NCBI GenBank assembly: GCA_024399015.1 | Contig: JAKSIC010000008.1 | Location: forward strand, 60,757 to 124,756 | DNA: 64,000 bases | Origin: Fibrobacter sp. | GTDB lineage: Bacteria; Fibrobacterota; Fibrobacteria; Fibrobacterales; Fibrobacteraceae | Direction of reading: 5' to 3' | Shown: positions 34,875 to 43,073 of the stretch, in pieces | Layout of the letters: each line of letters opens with the position of its first letter | Numbering within the stretch: position 1 is the first letter of the stretch | Program-made: the position numbers and the translations under genes | Notes under the pieces: model-generated | The model's input: only the letters and a program-made list of their open reading frames with translations | Database searches by the model: none | Told to the model about the DNA's origin: nothing

Positions 34875-36566
34875 ATGAAACGTGAATTTGTACCAGAAAA
34901 CTTAAACGTAGATGACGTAAACGCTGTAACACAATTGTTCCAGACTCTGCTCGACGAGAACATTCCCAACGATGCCAATGCTCTTCGCGCTTGGATCCTA
35001 AAATGGAGTGAACTCGGCTCCGTACTGAGCGAAGTCAGTTGCCGTCGTTACGTGGCCATGACCTGCAACACCGCTGACGAAGCCGCAGCAAAGGCATACG
35101 AAACCTTCGTTGAAAATATTGACCCGGTGTCCAGCGAATTTGATGACAAATTAAACAAGAAGCTGATGGCACACCCGGCAAAGGATTTGCTGAAGAATGA
35201 ATTCGGCGTTTGGTTCAAGAGCCTCCAGGTTTCCCTGGACTTGTTCTCCCCCGAAAACATCCCGCTGGAAACAGAAGAAGTCAAAGCCGTTCAGGCATAC
35301 CAAAAAATCACTGGCGGAATGAGTGTTGAATTCGATGGCGAAGTCAAGACCATGCAGCAGATGAGCGCCTACCTGGAACGCACTGACCGCGACCTCCGCG
35401 AACGCGCCTGGCGCACCATGTGGGACCGTCGCCTTCAGGACAAGGAAGCCCTGGACGAATCCTTCGATAAGTTGTTCGCAATCCGCAACAAGATTGCAAA
35501 GAACGCACACTGCAAGGACTTCATCGATTACATCTATCTTGCCAAGCGTCGTTTCGATTATACTCCCGCACACTGCCGCGACTTCCACGAAAGCGTCGAG
35601 AAGTTGGTGCTCCCGCTGTTGAAGGAAATCTACAAGAAGCGCGCCGCAAAGATGGGCCTTGAAAAGCTCCGCCCGTGGGACCTTGCCGTGGACCCGCTGA
35701 ACCGCGCTCCGCTTAAGCCCTACGAATCCGGTACGGAACTCATTGAAAAGGTGGACCAGATTTTTGAAAGTCTGAATCCTCAGGCTGGTAAGTGGGCCCG
35801 CCAGATGCAAGCACAGAATCTCATCGATCCCGATTCCCGCTTGGGCAAGGCCCCGGGCGGATACCAGATCGGTTTCGACGAAAGCCGCCTCCCCTTCATC
35901 TTCATGAATTCCGCAAAGACGGACCGCGACATCTATACGCTGCTCCACGAATCCGGACATTCCTTCCATCAGTTCGCCTTGGCCAACCAGCCCATCCTCG
36001 CCTATCGCGATGTTCCTTCTGAATTTGCAGAAGTGGCCAGCATGAGCATGGAGCTGATCGGTACGAACAACTTAAAGCCGTTCTATGGAAACGATACTGC
36101 AGCCATTGCCCGCAGTATTGAAGGCGAACTTGAAGATGTCATTTGGCTCTTCCCCTGGGTGGCAAGCATCGATAGCTTCCAGCACGAACTTTACAGCCGC
36201 CCTAACCACACCGCCAAGGACCGCGAAGAGATCTGGCTCAAGATTATGGACCGTTACGATTCCGGCGTAGATTACAGCGGCCTAGAAAAGGTCAAGGCAA
36301 ACTTCTGGCAAAAGCAACTTCATTTGTTCGAATGCCCGTTCTACTACATTGAATACGGCATCGCACAGCTGGGCGCCCTCCAGGTGTGGGCAAACTACAA
36401 GAAGGACCCGCAAAAGGCCTTCGAAGACCTCTTCAAGGCAGAAAGTCTGGGTTACAGCGTGTCTGTTCCCACCATGTTCGAGACCGCAAACATCAAGTTC
36501 GACTTCACGGCGAAGACCATCGAGCCCTTGATGCAGGTCGTTTGGGATGAGCTGAGCAAGTTCTAA
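34875..36566 (+). CDS. M3 family zinc oligopeptidase (PepF-like)
   Basis: A 563-residue cytoplasmic metallopeptidase that degrades short peptides. The zinc motif is HESGH at 358-362, with the third ligand probably Glu386 in PSEFAEVASMSMEL. The N-terminal helical lid and the overall size fit the PepF/oligoendopeptidase F branch (about 560-600 residues). No signal peptide is present. The gene starts seven bases after the preceding lipoprotein gene. It ends about 60 bp before the promoter of tRNA-Ser, and no obvious terminator is seen apart from T-rich stretches around 36579-36607. Confidence 0.9.
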   Translation: MKREFVPENLNVDDVNAVTQLFQTLLDENIPNDANALRAWILKWSELGSVLSEVSCRRYVAMTCNTADEAAAKAYETFVENIDPVSSEFDDKLNKKLMAHPAKDLLKNEFGVWFKSLQVSLDLFSPENIPLETEEVKAVQAYQKITGGMSVEFDGEVKTMQQMSAYLERTDRDLRERAWRTMWDRRLQDKEALDESFDKLFAIRNKIAKNAHCKDFIDYIYLAKRRFDYTPAHCRDFHESVEKLVLPLLKEIYKKRAAKMGLEKLRPWDLAVDPLNRAPLKPYESGTELIEKVDQIFESLNPQAGKWARQMQAQNLIDPDSRLGKAPGGYQIGFDESRLPFIFMNSAKTDRDIYTLLHESGHSFHQFALANQPILAYRDVPSEFAEVASMSMELIGTNNLKPFYGNDTAAIARSIEGELEDVIWLFPWVASIDSFQHELYSRPNHTAKDREEIWLKIMDRYDSGVDYSGLEKVKANFWQKQLHLFECPFYYIEYGIAQLGALQVWANYKKDPQKAFEDLFKAESLGYSVSVPTMFETANIKFDFTAKTIEPLMQVVWDELSKF

Positions 36567-36628
36567 GGTAGAAAAGCAACTTTTTTCAAAAAAAATGTAC
36601 TTTTTTTGCCCAAAAAGCCCAAAATACC

Positions 36629-36657
36629 TTGACAAGCGTCTGATATAATTATATATT
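36629..36657 (+). promoter_or_regulatory. tRNA-Ser promoter TTGACA-17-TATATT
   Basis: TTGACA at 36629-36634, exactly 17 bp, then TATATT at 36652-36657, followed by TGGCGC. The tRNA begins 14 bp after the -10 box. This is the best -35/-10 pair in the window. Confidence 0.75.
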
Positions 36658-36671
36658 TGGCGCACATCCTT

Positions 36672-36756
36672 GGAGGGATGGCCGAGTGGTTGAAGGCGCA
36701 CGCTTGGAAAGCGTGTTTACCTCACGGTAACGAGGGTTCGAATCCCTCTCCCTCTT
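36672..36756 (+). tRNA. tRNA-Ser (anticodon GGA)
   Basis: An 85-base class II tRNA. The acceptor GGAGGGA pairs with TCCCTCT (last pair G-T). The D-arm holds GGCCGAGTGGTTGAAGGC. The anticodon stem/loop is CACGC-TTGGAAA-GCGTG with anticodon GGA. A long variable arm (TTTACCTCACGGTAAC) marks it as serine-type. The T-arm is GAGGG-TTCGAAT-CCCTC. CCA is not encoded. Serine codons UCC and UCU would be read. Confidence 0.95.
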
Positions 36757-36864
36757 CTAAACAAAACTTTCTGGAATGTTTTGGACAAAGCATTTCAGAA
36801 TTTTTTGTAGAAAAACAACACACGGTTTTCTGCAGAAACCAAACCTTAAACAAGGGGTACTTAG

Positions 36865-37170
36865 ATGGCTGATGATCAGAGAGTTTATCTTGACGATATT
36901 TACGCAAGTGAAGAATGTCAGGGCTCTGTATTCCGCGCCGTTGTCATGATGGCTCAGGAAGCACGCTTCATCAACAAGCAGGCAGGTCAGGGTTACATCC
37001 AGTTGACCAAGAAGCCGACAACTATCGCTATGTACAAGTTTAAGGAAGGCAAGCTCTCTATCTCCGAAAAGAAGGCAGAAGAAGCTGTTGAAGCCGTTGA
37101 AGAAGTCGAAATGACTACCGAAAACGCAGCACAGGTTACCGCCGCTGCAGACGACGCTTTCGGCGAATAA
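36865..37170 (+). CDS. rpoZ: RNA polymerase omega-like subunit (Rpb6/RpoZ family)
   Basis: A 101-residue acidic protein. The central part, YASEECQGSVFRAVVMMAQEARFINKQAGQG, followed by a PTTIAM segment, resembles the helical core of omega/Rpb6, in which a helix carrying AV-x-MA-x-EAR-x-IN packs on the beta-prime subunit. The remaining 40 residues are a Glu/Ala-rich tail (KKAEEAVEAVEEVE). Omega promotes assembly of RNA polymerase. The match is by pattern only and the tail is unusually long. AAGGGG precedes ATG. A clear terminator follows. It lies 108 bp after tRNA-Ser. Confidence 0.6.
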   Translation: MADDQRVYLDDIYASEECQGSVFRAVVMMAQEARFINKQAGQGYIQLTKKPTTIAMYKFKEGKLSISEKKAEEAVEAVEEVEMTTENAAQVTAAADDAFGE

Positions 37171-37190
37171 TTTCTACAAAAAGCAATTTA

Positions 37191-37218
37191 AAAAGCAGTC
37201 CTAACGGGCTGCTTTTTT
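37191..37218 (+). terminator. Terminator after the omega-like gene
   Basis: AAAAGCAG-CC pairs with GG-CTGCTTTT around TAAC, followed by a T-tract. Confidence 0.85.
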
Positions 37219-37273
37219 GCATCCAATCCGCGCAACCACCGTACGGAAAACATCTGCCCCTACCCCACTTCAT

Positions 37274-37304
37274 AAAAAACAGCCGCCGGCATTACACCGA
37301 CGGC
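37274..37304 (-). terminator. Terminator of the PAS-protein operon
   Basis: On the minus strand GCCGTCGG pairs with CCGGCGGC (37282-37304, one mismatch), followed by G and T6. Confidence 0.75.
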
Positions 37305-37334
37305 CGTCACTTCCTAACCCAAATTTAAACCAAA

Positions 37335-37838
37335 TTACATCTGGCCTTCACGAACGCGATATGCTTCCGGGAAAGCCGCAGCGGCACAATTGTCGCAAAG
37401 CATTCTCATGTGAGTTTCCGCGGCTGTACGCACACGAATGTGTTCGCCACAGCCACCGCAACGTCCCAGGAACACCACAGACAAGGAAGATGTCTGAACG
37501 TTTTCCAATGCACCGGCAGCCTCACCCTTACGACGCACCATGTTGCGATAGACGATTTCGCCATTGGGCTTCAGGATCGTCTCACGAATCACATCGCAAT
37601 TGAAGCTACGGCCCTTGCGATTCTTCATTCGAATCACAAAGCTGTTCTGGTCAGCAGAATTCTTGTAGTTTTCCCAGTCCTGCACATAGCGGCACAGATC
37701 AGTAACATAATGCCACGGGATTTCGGATTCATTGAAACCGAAAAGGCGACAGAAACGCTTATTTGCGCTAATGAGACGGCCGTGTTCGCTAACCTCGAAG
37801 CAGGCCAATTCCATAACGTTTGATTCTACGGTGTTCAT
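37335..37838 (-). CDS. PAS-domain protein with C-terminal CxxC...CxxC zinc-ribbon-like end
   Basis: A 167-residue cytoplasmic protein. Residues about 8-100 are a PAS fold (MELACFEVSEHGRLISANKRF, then a LFGF motif, RNRKGRSFNCDVIRE and a final beta-strand). Residues 120-155 hold Cys127, Cys130, Cys148 and Cys151 in two CxxC pairs, likely a zinc ribbon. No kinase, GGDEF or helix-turn-helix output domain is attached. It may sense a small ligand and act by protein contact. Its ATG overlaps the stop of the lipoprotein gene in ATGA, so synthesis is coupled. Third gene of a regulator-lipoprotein-PAS operon. Confidence 0.8.
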   Translation of the reverse strand: MNTVESNVMELACFEVSEHGRLISANKRFCRLFGFNESEIPWHYVTDLCRYVQDWENYKNSADQNSFVIRMKNRKGRSFNCDVIRETILKPNGEIVYRNMVRRKGEAAGALENVQTSSLSVVFLGRCGGCGEHIRVRTAAETHMRMLCDNCAAAAFPEAYRVREGQM

Positions 37839-39217
37839 AAACTCCTCCCCCTGAGATAGTACCTGTAAAGTACATCGGCTGAAGTGATTGCTTTTGCACC
37901 CAAACGCACATCATCCAACTTAACGTTTATCTTTTCCTTGCCAAAGAAGATCGATTCATTGGAAGGATACAGGCGCTTGACCGAGACCTTGTGGTCGCCA
38001 GCCCAAACACCGTTCTTGTAGAGCGTCAAGACGTCACCATCCCAAGTGACGACATAGTTCGTCCAAGATTTATAATCAATTGCAACATTTGCAATGACAG
38101 CATTTTCGCAACGCAATGAATCACCAGAGCCATCGGCCAGGAAGAAGGCAACAGAAGGTTCGCTCACGCCACATTCCTTATTGATCAAGGCAAAGCTAAA
38201 CACATCCTTGTCACTTTCGCCACCGAAGCCAAGTTTTCCCACAATATTCTTTCGATAAGCCCCCTGGTCCTTAATGGAATCGAGCATTACAACTGTTTCA
38301 AAAGTCAATTCGGTAAGACTGTCCAAAATTCCATGGTCATTCTCCACAACACCAAACTGGTCTGCAGACTGTATGTGCAAGGCCTTTCCTGTGTTACCAT
38401 CCACCACATTATCAATGCCATAGACAAAGAGAGAATCTGCACGTCCGCGAGCATCAATGGTAGCCTTGAAACCATCCCTTTCACGCAGATAATCGAAAGT
38501 CCACCAGCACAACAAACTATAGTCTGCAACAGAAGGCATTTCCAGAACAATAGAATCATTAACGCTATCAAAGGTCAAGCTATCCTGAGCAAACCATTCC
38601 GCATCATCATAGACTACAGATGTGGGCAACGGTCCATAGATTCCTGAATCTTCAGCAGAGAATTTGACCGCATAAACAGCATCATCATAGCGCTTGGAAT
38701 CGCCAGAAGAAACCATCAAGAAATATTCACCGAAGGGCATTCCTTCAAATTCAAAATGACCTGCAGAATCCACATCAACAGACCAGGGTGATCCCGGTAC
38801 AGACAGCGTCACACCACCAGCCAAGCCAAGAGAATCAACGCCAATAGAGCCCTTAAAAGTCAAAGTCTCCTTCAAATTCAAATCGAGCTTGATTTCAGAA
38901 CCTTCAAAATCAAAGGTTTCATAAACAGCCAAGGAGTCCACAGACGATGTTAGCGCATAGTAACCACGACGAGTGAGACGGAATCCAAAGGAACCATCGG
39001 CACCTGTCGTATCGTAAAGCGCAACAGTGTCTATAGCGAGATGCCTTGCCATAACAGTAACTCCCGCAACAGGAGAACCATTATCCAAAAGGACACCGGC
39101 AATGTTATTGGTCTGCTCATCAAAGCCGCCAACCAGTTTGTCATCACCACCTTGAGTGGTGCAAGCAGCAAACAAGGCCGCACAGGAGAGCGCAAAAACG
39201 ATTTTCTTATTCAGCAT
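37835..39217 (-). CDS. Surface lipoprotein with two beta-sandwich repeats and a LamG-like domain
   Basis: A 460-residue lipoprotein. Signal and lipobox: MLNKKIVFALSCAALFAAC. Residues about 30-105 and 110-180 are two carboxypeptidase-regulatory/CnaB-like beta-sandwiches (IAGVLLDNGSPVAGVTVMAR, LAGGVTLSVPGSPWSVDVDS). After a linker, residues about 240-455 form a concanavalin/LamG-like jelly roll (LLCWWTFDYLRERDG, LTELTFETVVML, WTNYVVTWDGDVLTLYKNG, LDDVRLGAKAITSADV). Such domains bind glycans or peptides, so a role in adhesion to plant polymers is plausible. ATG at 39217 overlaps the upstream regulator by 11 bp, and its stop overlaps the PAS gene by 4 bp. Confidence 0.8.
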   Translation of the reverse strand: MLNKKIVFALSCAALFAACTTQGGDDKLVGGFDEQTNNIAGVLLDNGSPVAGVTVMARHLAIDTVALYDTTGADGSFGFRLTRRGYYALTSSVDSLAVYETFDFEGSEIKLDLNLKETLTFKGSIGVDSLGLAGGVTLSVPGSPWSVDVDSAGHFEFEGMPFGEYFLMVSSGDSKRYDDAVYAVKFSAEDSGIYGPLPTSVVYDDAEWFAQDSLTFDSVNDSIVLEMPSVADYSLLCWWTFDYLRERDGFKATIDARGRADSLFVYGIDNVVDGNTGKALHIQSADQFGVVENDHGILDSLTELTFETVVMLDSIKDQGAYRKNIVGKLGFGGESDKDVFSFALINKECGVSEPSVAFFLADGSGDSLRCENAVIANVAIDYKSWTNYVVTWDGDVLTLYKNGVWAGDHKVSVKRLYPSNESIFFGKEKINVKLDDVRLGAKAITSADVLYRYYLRGRSL

Positions 39218-40049
39218 TTTCGCCCTCCTTCTCAAGTGACTTTGTCAGCGGGAAAAATTGAATATTCATGCGGTAGACGCGTTCTTCGCCAGCATCTTCC
39301 ATGACGATGGCGCCGATTCTACGACGGAAATCAGCAATTTCCTTGGAAATCTTGGCGAAAGCGGCTTCAGAAATACCCATGGTCATGCCAGAAATGTCAC
39401 GTTCGGCAACAGCAACTTCATCCAAAGCCCTTACAGCAAGTTCACCCATCTGGCGGTGCATATCGCGAATCGCAAGAGAAGCAGTTTCCAAATTGCCGGT
39501 AGAAATGGACTTACTGCTCTGAACAAAATTGCCGTTTTCATCCTTGCTCAGAAGAGATGTCTTCTGAAGAAGATCCAAGGACTTTTTAACCTGAGCCGTA
39601 TTAACGTCAAAGACAAACTTTTCTGCCATCTTTGCCGGAGTTGCACCCGGCATCTGGGGAGCCACTTCACGCAAAACCGGGTTTACCCAGTTCTCGTAAT
39701 AATCGTACTGATCCTCGCCCACCAGCACCATGGAATTTTCCTTGGCAATCTGGCGCATCTCGGCATAAACACGTTTCTTGGAGGCGGAGTCCCTTTCTTG
39801 ATCGAAGGAAACCAACAGGCGGAAATACTGAAGGTCCACACCCACAAGACCCATAGCGGAAGCGACCCTTTCGATACCCACTTCGCTAAGGTTGGACTTA
39901 CCGTCACAAACAAGCTTCAAGAAAACCGGAGAGGAATAGCCTGCGTCCCTTGCAAAATCGCGCCATGTAAAGCCAGAACGATCCTTTCGTTCTGCATAAT
40001 AGTCGCGGATATAGACGCGGTAGCTGTTATATTCCATCACAGGTTTCAT
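39207..40049 (-). CDS. TIGR02147-family (DUF4423) putative transcription regulator
   Basis: A 280-residue protein matching a family expanded in Fibrobacter. The start, YNSYRVYIRDYYAERKDRSGFTWRDFARDAGYSSPVFLKLVCDGKSNLS, is an Xre-like helix-turn-helix: a helix, a turn at DAGYSS and a recognition-like helix. The C-terminal half is mostly helical and has the MTMGISEAAFAKI and RVYRMNIQFFPLTK segments typical of DUF4423. A -10 box TATATT sits eight bases before ATG (minus strand 40063-40058), so the message is probably leaderless. The next gene starts inside its last codons. Regulation of the neighbouring lipoprotein is the simplest inference. An alternative start four codons later is possible. 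Confidence 0.85.
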   Translation of the reverse strand: MKPVMEYNSYRVYIRDYYAERKDRSGFTWRDFARDAGYSSPVFLKLVCDGKSNLSEVGIERVASAMGLVGVDLQYFRLLVSFDQERDSASKKRVYAEMRQIAKENSMVLVGEDQYDYYENWVNPVLREVAPQMPGATPAKMAEKFVFDVNTAQVKKSLDLLQKTSLLSKDENGNFVQSSKSISTGNLETASLAIRDMHRQMGELAVRALDEVAVAERDISGMTMGISEAAFAKISKEIADFRRRIGAIVMEDAGEERVYRMNIQFFPLTKSLEKEGENAE

Positions 40050-40068
40050 ACACCTACAATATACTTTC

Positions 40069-40101
40069 CAAGATACAAGAAATCAATACTTCAAGATACA
40101 A
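40069..40101. repeat. CAAGATACAA direct repeat upstream of the TIGR02147 gene
   Basis: CAAGATACAA occurs at 40069-40078 and 40092-40101, 23 bp apart, just upstream of the -10 box on the minus strand. A third copy is at 40481-40490, behind the next gene. On the minus strand each reads TTGTATCTTG, which itself resembles a -10 box. Confidence 0.45.
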
Positions 40102-40286
40102 AAAGTTAAATTTTATTGAATTTTCTAAATATTTTTGATAATTTAAGCAAGTTTTAAAGCAAATCTATGATACAAAGTTGCAAAAATGCGTGATATCTGT
40201 CATGACAAATATTTAATGCCCGTTTTCAAAAAAATGAGTATCTTTGTGCGTGAAGTTGAAAAGCAACTTTCAAAGGACAGTTAAGT

Positions 40287-40475
40287 ATGGATGAGAACCT
40301 GGAAAAATCCGTAGAAAACAAGGAAAACGAAGCCGCCAAGGCAAAGTCTTCCTCCGACAGAGTCAAGAGAATGCGCGGTTGGCTGGGAATCAACAGCAAC
40401 ACCAATTCCGGTGGACACGCAGACAGTTTCGAACCTCTGGTCTACGGTGACGGCCATAACGGCTGGAACCGATAA
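40287..40475 (+). CDS. Small hydrophilic protein, 62 residues
   Basis: A short protein of Glu/Lys-rich N-terminal half (MDENLEKSVENKENEAAKAK) and a Gly/Asn/His-rich C-terminal half ending GDGHNGWNR. It has no cysteine and no hydrophobic segment. It has a TATCTTTG -10-like box near 40232, AAAGGA before the ATG, and a terminator-like hairpin after it, so it appears to be a separate expressed unit. I recognise no family. It is transcribed away from the TIGR02147 regulator; the 237-bp gap holds both promoters. Confidence 0.6.
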   Translation: MDENLEKSVENKENEAAKAKSSSDRVKRMRGWLGINSNTNSGGHADSFEPLVYGDGHNGWNR

Positions 40476-40500
40476 GCCATCAAGATACAAACAAAGAAAT

Positions 40501-40532
40501 GCCCACCCCGAAAGGGATGGGTTTTAAATTTT
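40501..40532 (+). terminator. Terminator after the 62-residue protein
   Basis: CCCACCCC-GAAA-GGGATGGG stem-loop followed by TTTTAAATTTT. Confidence 0.65.
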
Positions 40533-40575
40533 ACGGCGGATGCTCGGTTCGTCGATTCCGAAGAGCCCGTAGATC

Positions 40576-42198
40576 CTACTTAATCAGATCCTTGACCACC
40601 AGGATACCGCGACGATCTGTCAACGGATAGGCACGCATGCCTTCACCGCCCTTACCGCTGTCCATGACTTCCAAGAGTTCACCCTTTGCAGAGTAAAGAT
40701 GAAGTTCCCACGGACCGTTGGGAGCATTGAAGTAACCGGAGTTCTTCTGCACATTGCGCTGGAAGGACGGGTTCAAGCGATCAGCCACGCTACGGGCCTG
40801 AACGAGAGAAACGTCGGCCAAAGTCCAGGCAATAGGAACACCGCCCATGTCGTAAATGAGCAGGGATTCCATATCGGTATCTTCTTTCATGGTGAACTTC
40901 CAGCTGAAGTTCTGCCAGCTGGTACTCAAGTCAAGAATACGGCCGTTTGCATACGGGGTATAATCGTCGCAATCCTTCTTGATGTTCACGTTCAAGGTGC
41001 GGGGCTTATCGGCCTTGGCACGCATACTGAAGATGTAAGTCGTTCCCTTCATCAAGGCGAGATGCTGCTTAAACTGAAGGTTCCAGGATTCCTTGCCACC
41101 CTTCTTGATGTCGAAGCGGACTTCGCCATTCTTGATGGAAGTGTTTGCCTGACCACCCCAGAAGTCGGTTGCCCAACCAGAAAGAGGCTCCTCAGCGGAG
41201 AAATCACCGTTCTGGATCAGGTTTGCGCCAGTAGAAAGGGACCCTGTGACGTAATCCTTGTCCTGGATGAAGTTGGGAATGACACTTGTATTCTGGATGC
41301 CGTTGGGGCTATCCACACAGATTTCCTTACCCCAGCTTACCAAGGTATTGAAGGAACCGTGAACAGTCATGTCCATTTCAGGACTATCGAAATTACCCGG
41401 ACCCCAGCTCCAAGCAAGCCAGCCAATATCCAGGCGTTCAGCCTCGGACATAATCAGCTTGTAGGGAATTTCGCGGGCACCACCAACAGCCACCGGTGCA
41501 AATTCACCGATAACCAAGGGAAGTTTCTTTTCGACAGAAGCTTTAAGAACGCCACGAACACGATCTTCAACAGTTGCGTAGCCGGTAGCTACGGGATCGT
41601 GGTGTTCGGAAGGCCACCACATATGGATGGAGAACAGCAGATTGTGTTCCGGGTCTGCCTGAAGAAGGCGCGGGCCCACGTTCAAAATATTCTTTTCGCT
41701 CTGGCCCCAGAAATCAGCATCGATCATCAGGGGAACGCGAATGCCTGCAGCACGCATACGGGTAACAATCATACAGTATGCGTCAAAAAAGTCTTCGGGG
41801 TCCTGTTCCTTGTCGCCAGGTTCATTACCCACATTCAAAATCATGTACTGCTGGTGATTGGAAATGACCTGCAAAGTTTCTTCGCGAAGCCAGAAATCCA
41901 AAGCATCATGGAGTCGATCCCAGTTACCCGTGGTATCGTGAATTTCGGGAATAGGAATCATGCCGTTATCAATGCACTGGGCAATGATATGGTCCAAGTC
42001 GCTCAGACGACCGCGAGTGTTCCATACGATACGAACGCAGTTCGCACCAGTCTTTGCGATTTCAGGAATGGTTTTTCCTTCACGGTCTGTCCAGATAAAC
42101 ATGTGGTTTACACCACGGAGGATAACCTTTTCGTTATCCTTACTATACAAATAACGATCCTGAACAAAAAATCCCGGTTTTGCCGAAACAATATTCAT
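40576..42198 (-). CDS. GH5 mannanase-like enzyme with CBM4/9-type domain
   Basis: A 540-residue enzyme. The GH5 (beta/alpha)8 barrel covers residues 1-310, with acid/base Glu126 in LNVGNEPGD and nucleophile Glu232 in LVIGEFAPV. The segments GANCVRIVWN, IPEIHDTTGNWD and MIDADFWGQ resemble subfamily GH5_8 beta-mannanases. Residues about 318-470 are a carbohydrate-binding jelly roll (NLIQNGDFSAEEPLSGWATD). The tail (LHLYSAKGELLEV ... GILVVKDLIK) resembles a type IX sorting domain. ATG at 42198 has GGAG upstream and a TATCTT box further up, but no signal peptide follows. An in-frame upstream start at 42297 would add a hydrophobic stretch but would overlap the promoter. The export route is therefore unclear. 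Confidence 0.82.
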   Translation of the reverse strand: MNIVSAKPGFFVQDRYLYSKDNEKVILRGVNHMFIWTDREGKTIPEIAKTGANCVRIVWNTRGRLSDLDHIIAQCIDNGMIPIPEIHDTTGNWDRLHDALDFWLREETLQVISNHQQYMILNVGNEPGDKEQDPEDFFDAYCMIVTRMRAAGIRVPLMIDADFWGQSEKNILNVGPRLLQADPEHNLLFSIHMWWPSEHHDPVATGYATVEDRVRGVLKASVEKKLPLVIGEFAPVAVGGAREIPYKLIMSEAERLDIGWLAWSWGPGNFDSPEMDMTVHGSFNTLVSWGKEICVDSPNGIQNTSVIPNFIQDKDYVTGSLSTGANLIQNGDFSAEEPLSGWATDFWGGQANTSIKNGEVRFDIKKGGKESWNLQFKQHLALMKGTTYIFSMRAKADKPRTLNVNIKKDCDDYTPYANGRILDLSTSWQNFSWKFTMKEDTDMESLLIYDMGGVPIAWTLADVSLVQARSVADRLNPSFQRNVQKNSGYFNAPNGPWELHLYSAKGELLEVMDSGKGGEGMRAYPLTDRRGILVVKDLIK

Positions 42199-42300
42199 CA
42201 CAAACTCCAACTTATACCAAAATAAAGATACAATTATTTGCACAAGAGTGCGTAATTTTTTTGATTCTGGCCTGAATAAATGGAGTGAAAATGTCAACAG

Positions 42301-43071
42301 CTACACAACCTGCCGAACAGACTGACGTTCAGGAAGGTGCTTCCAGTAATGAACCGGAAGACATCGGCGCAATAGTCGCGGATTCTCCCGCTCCTTGATG
42401 GAAATGGCATTATAGTAGTCCTTCCAGAGTTGTGTGATGGTATCGGGCGGAGTTTCGGCGGTAACCGCCTCAAGATTGGGGATGAAAACCTCTGAGGCGG
42501 AATGTCCATCGTAATAGACACCATATTTACGCTTGGAATCGTAAATTGCCCAGCGTTCCCCAGCAAAACGCCCCCTGAAATGTCCCACCATCAGGTCAAG
42601 AACATCGTATTTCGGTTCAATTTCGGAGAAATAGGTTCCGTCAGAAGTCTTGGAAAAGCGGACCAAGCCAAGCATGCCACCCGCTTCACGACGGACAGCT
42701 CTCGCAATTTGGAACAACGGAAGCATTTCATTGGACGCAGGATTGCGGGCAAAATTCTTGTCGACGCCAGAGAACAGGCGCTGAAGATAGGCGAAAATTT
42801 TCATTTCGATCCCCGCCTCCTCCGAACGGAATGCTGCATTCAAAGTCTGGAGGACATCCTCACCCGCCGCGTTAATAACGGCCCGCTTCAGCCTGCGGGC
42901 AGATTCCTGGTCGGTTTCAATACGGAAGGGCTGCTGAAAGATATCGACGGAAGCACCCGCTGCATCGCGGTCGGGGCGGATATCACCAACATCAAGACGC
43001 TGGCGGTAGACTTCAAAAACAACACTGAGGAAGCCGTCAAAGGTAGAGTCGTAAGAAATGCAAAGAGACAT
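42301..43071 (-). CDS. TIGR03915-family DNA metabolism protein (DUF4130), probable DNA glycosylase-like
   Basis: A 256-residue cytoplasmic protein. The start, MSLCISYDSTFDGFLSVVFEVY, is the family hallmark, and KYDVLDLMVGHFRGRFAGERWAIYDSKRKYGVYYDG is the conserved core of DUF4130. Members are always paired with a radical SAM protein containing a helix-hairpin-helix motif, and some are fused to uracil-DNA glycosylase domains, hence the proposed DNA repair or modification role. Here it follows that partner by two bases. The end (EENPRLLRRCLPVHYWKHLPE-like) is basic. The exact reaction of the pair is not known. Confidence 0.85.
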   Translation of the reverse strand: MSLCISYDSTFDGFLSVVFEVYRQRLDVGDIRPDRDAAGASVDIFQQPFRIETDQESARRLKRAVINAAGEDVLQTLNAAFRSEEAGIEMKIFAYLQRLFSGVDKNFARNPASNEMLPLFQIARAVRREAGGMLGLVRFSKTSDGTYFSEIEPKYDVLDLMVGHFRGRFAGERWAIYDSKRKYGVYYDGHSASEVFIPNLEAVTAETPPDTITQLWKDYYNAISIKERENPRLLRRCLPVHYWKHLPERQSVRQVV

Positions 43072-43073
43072 AG

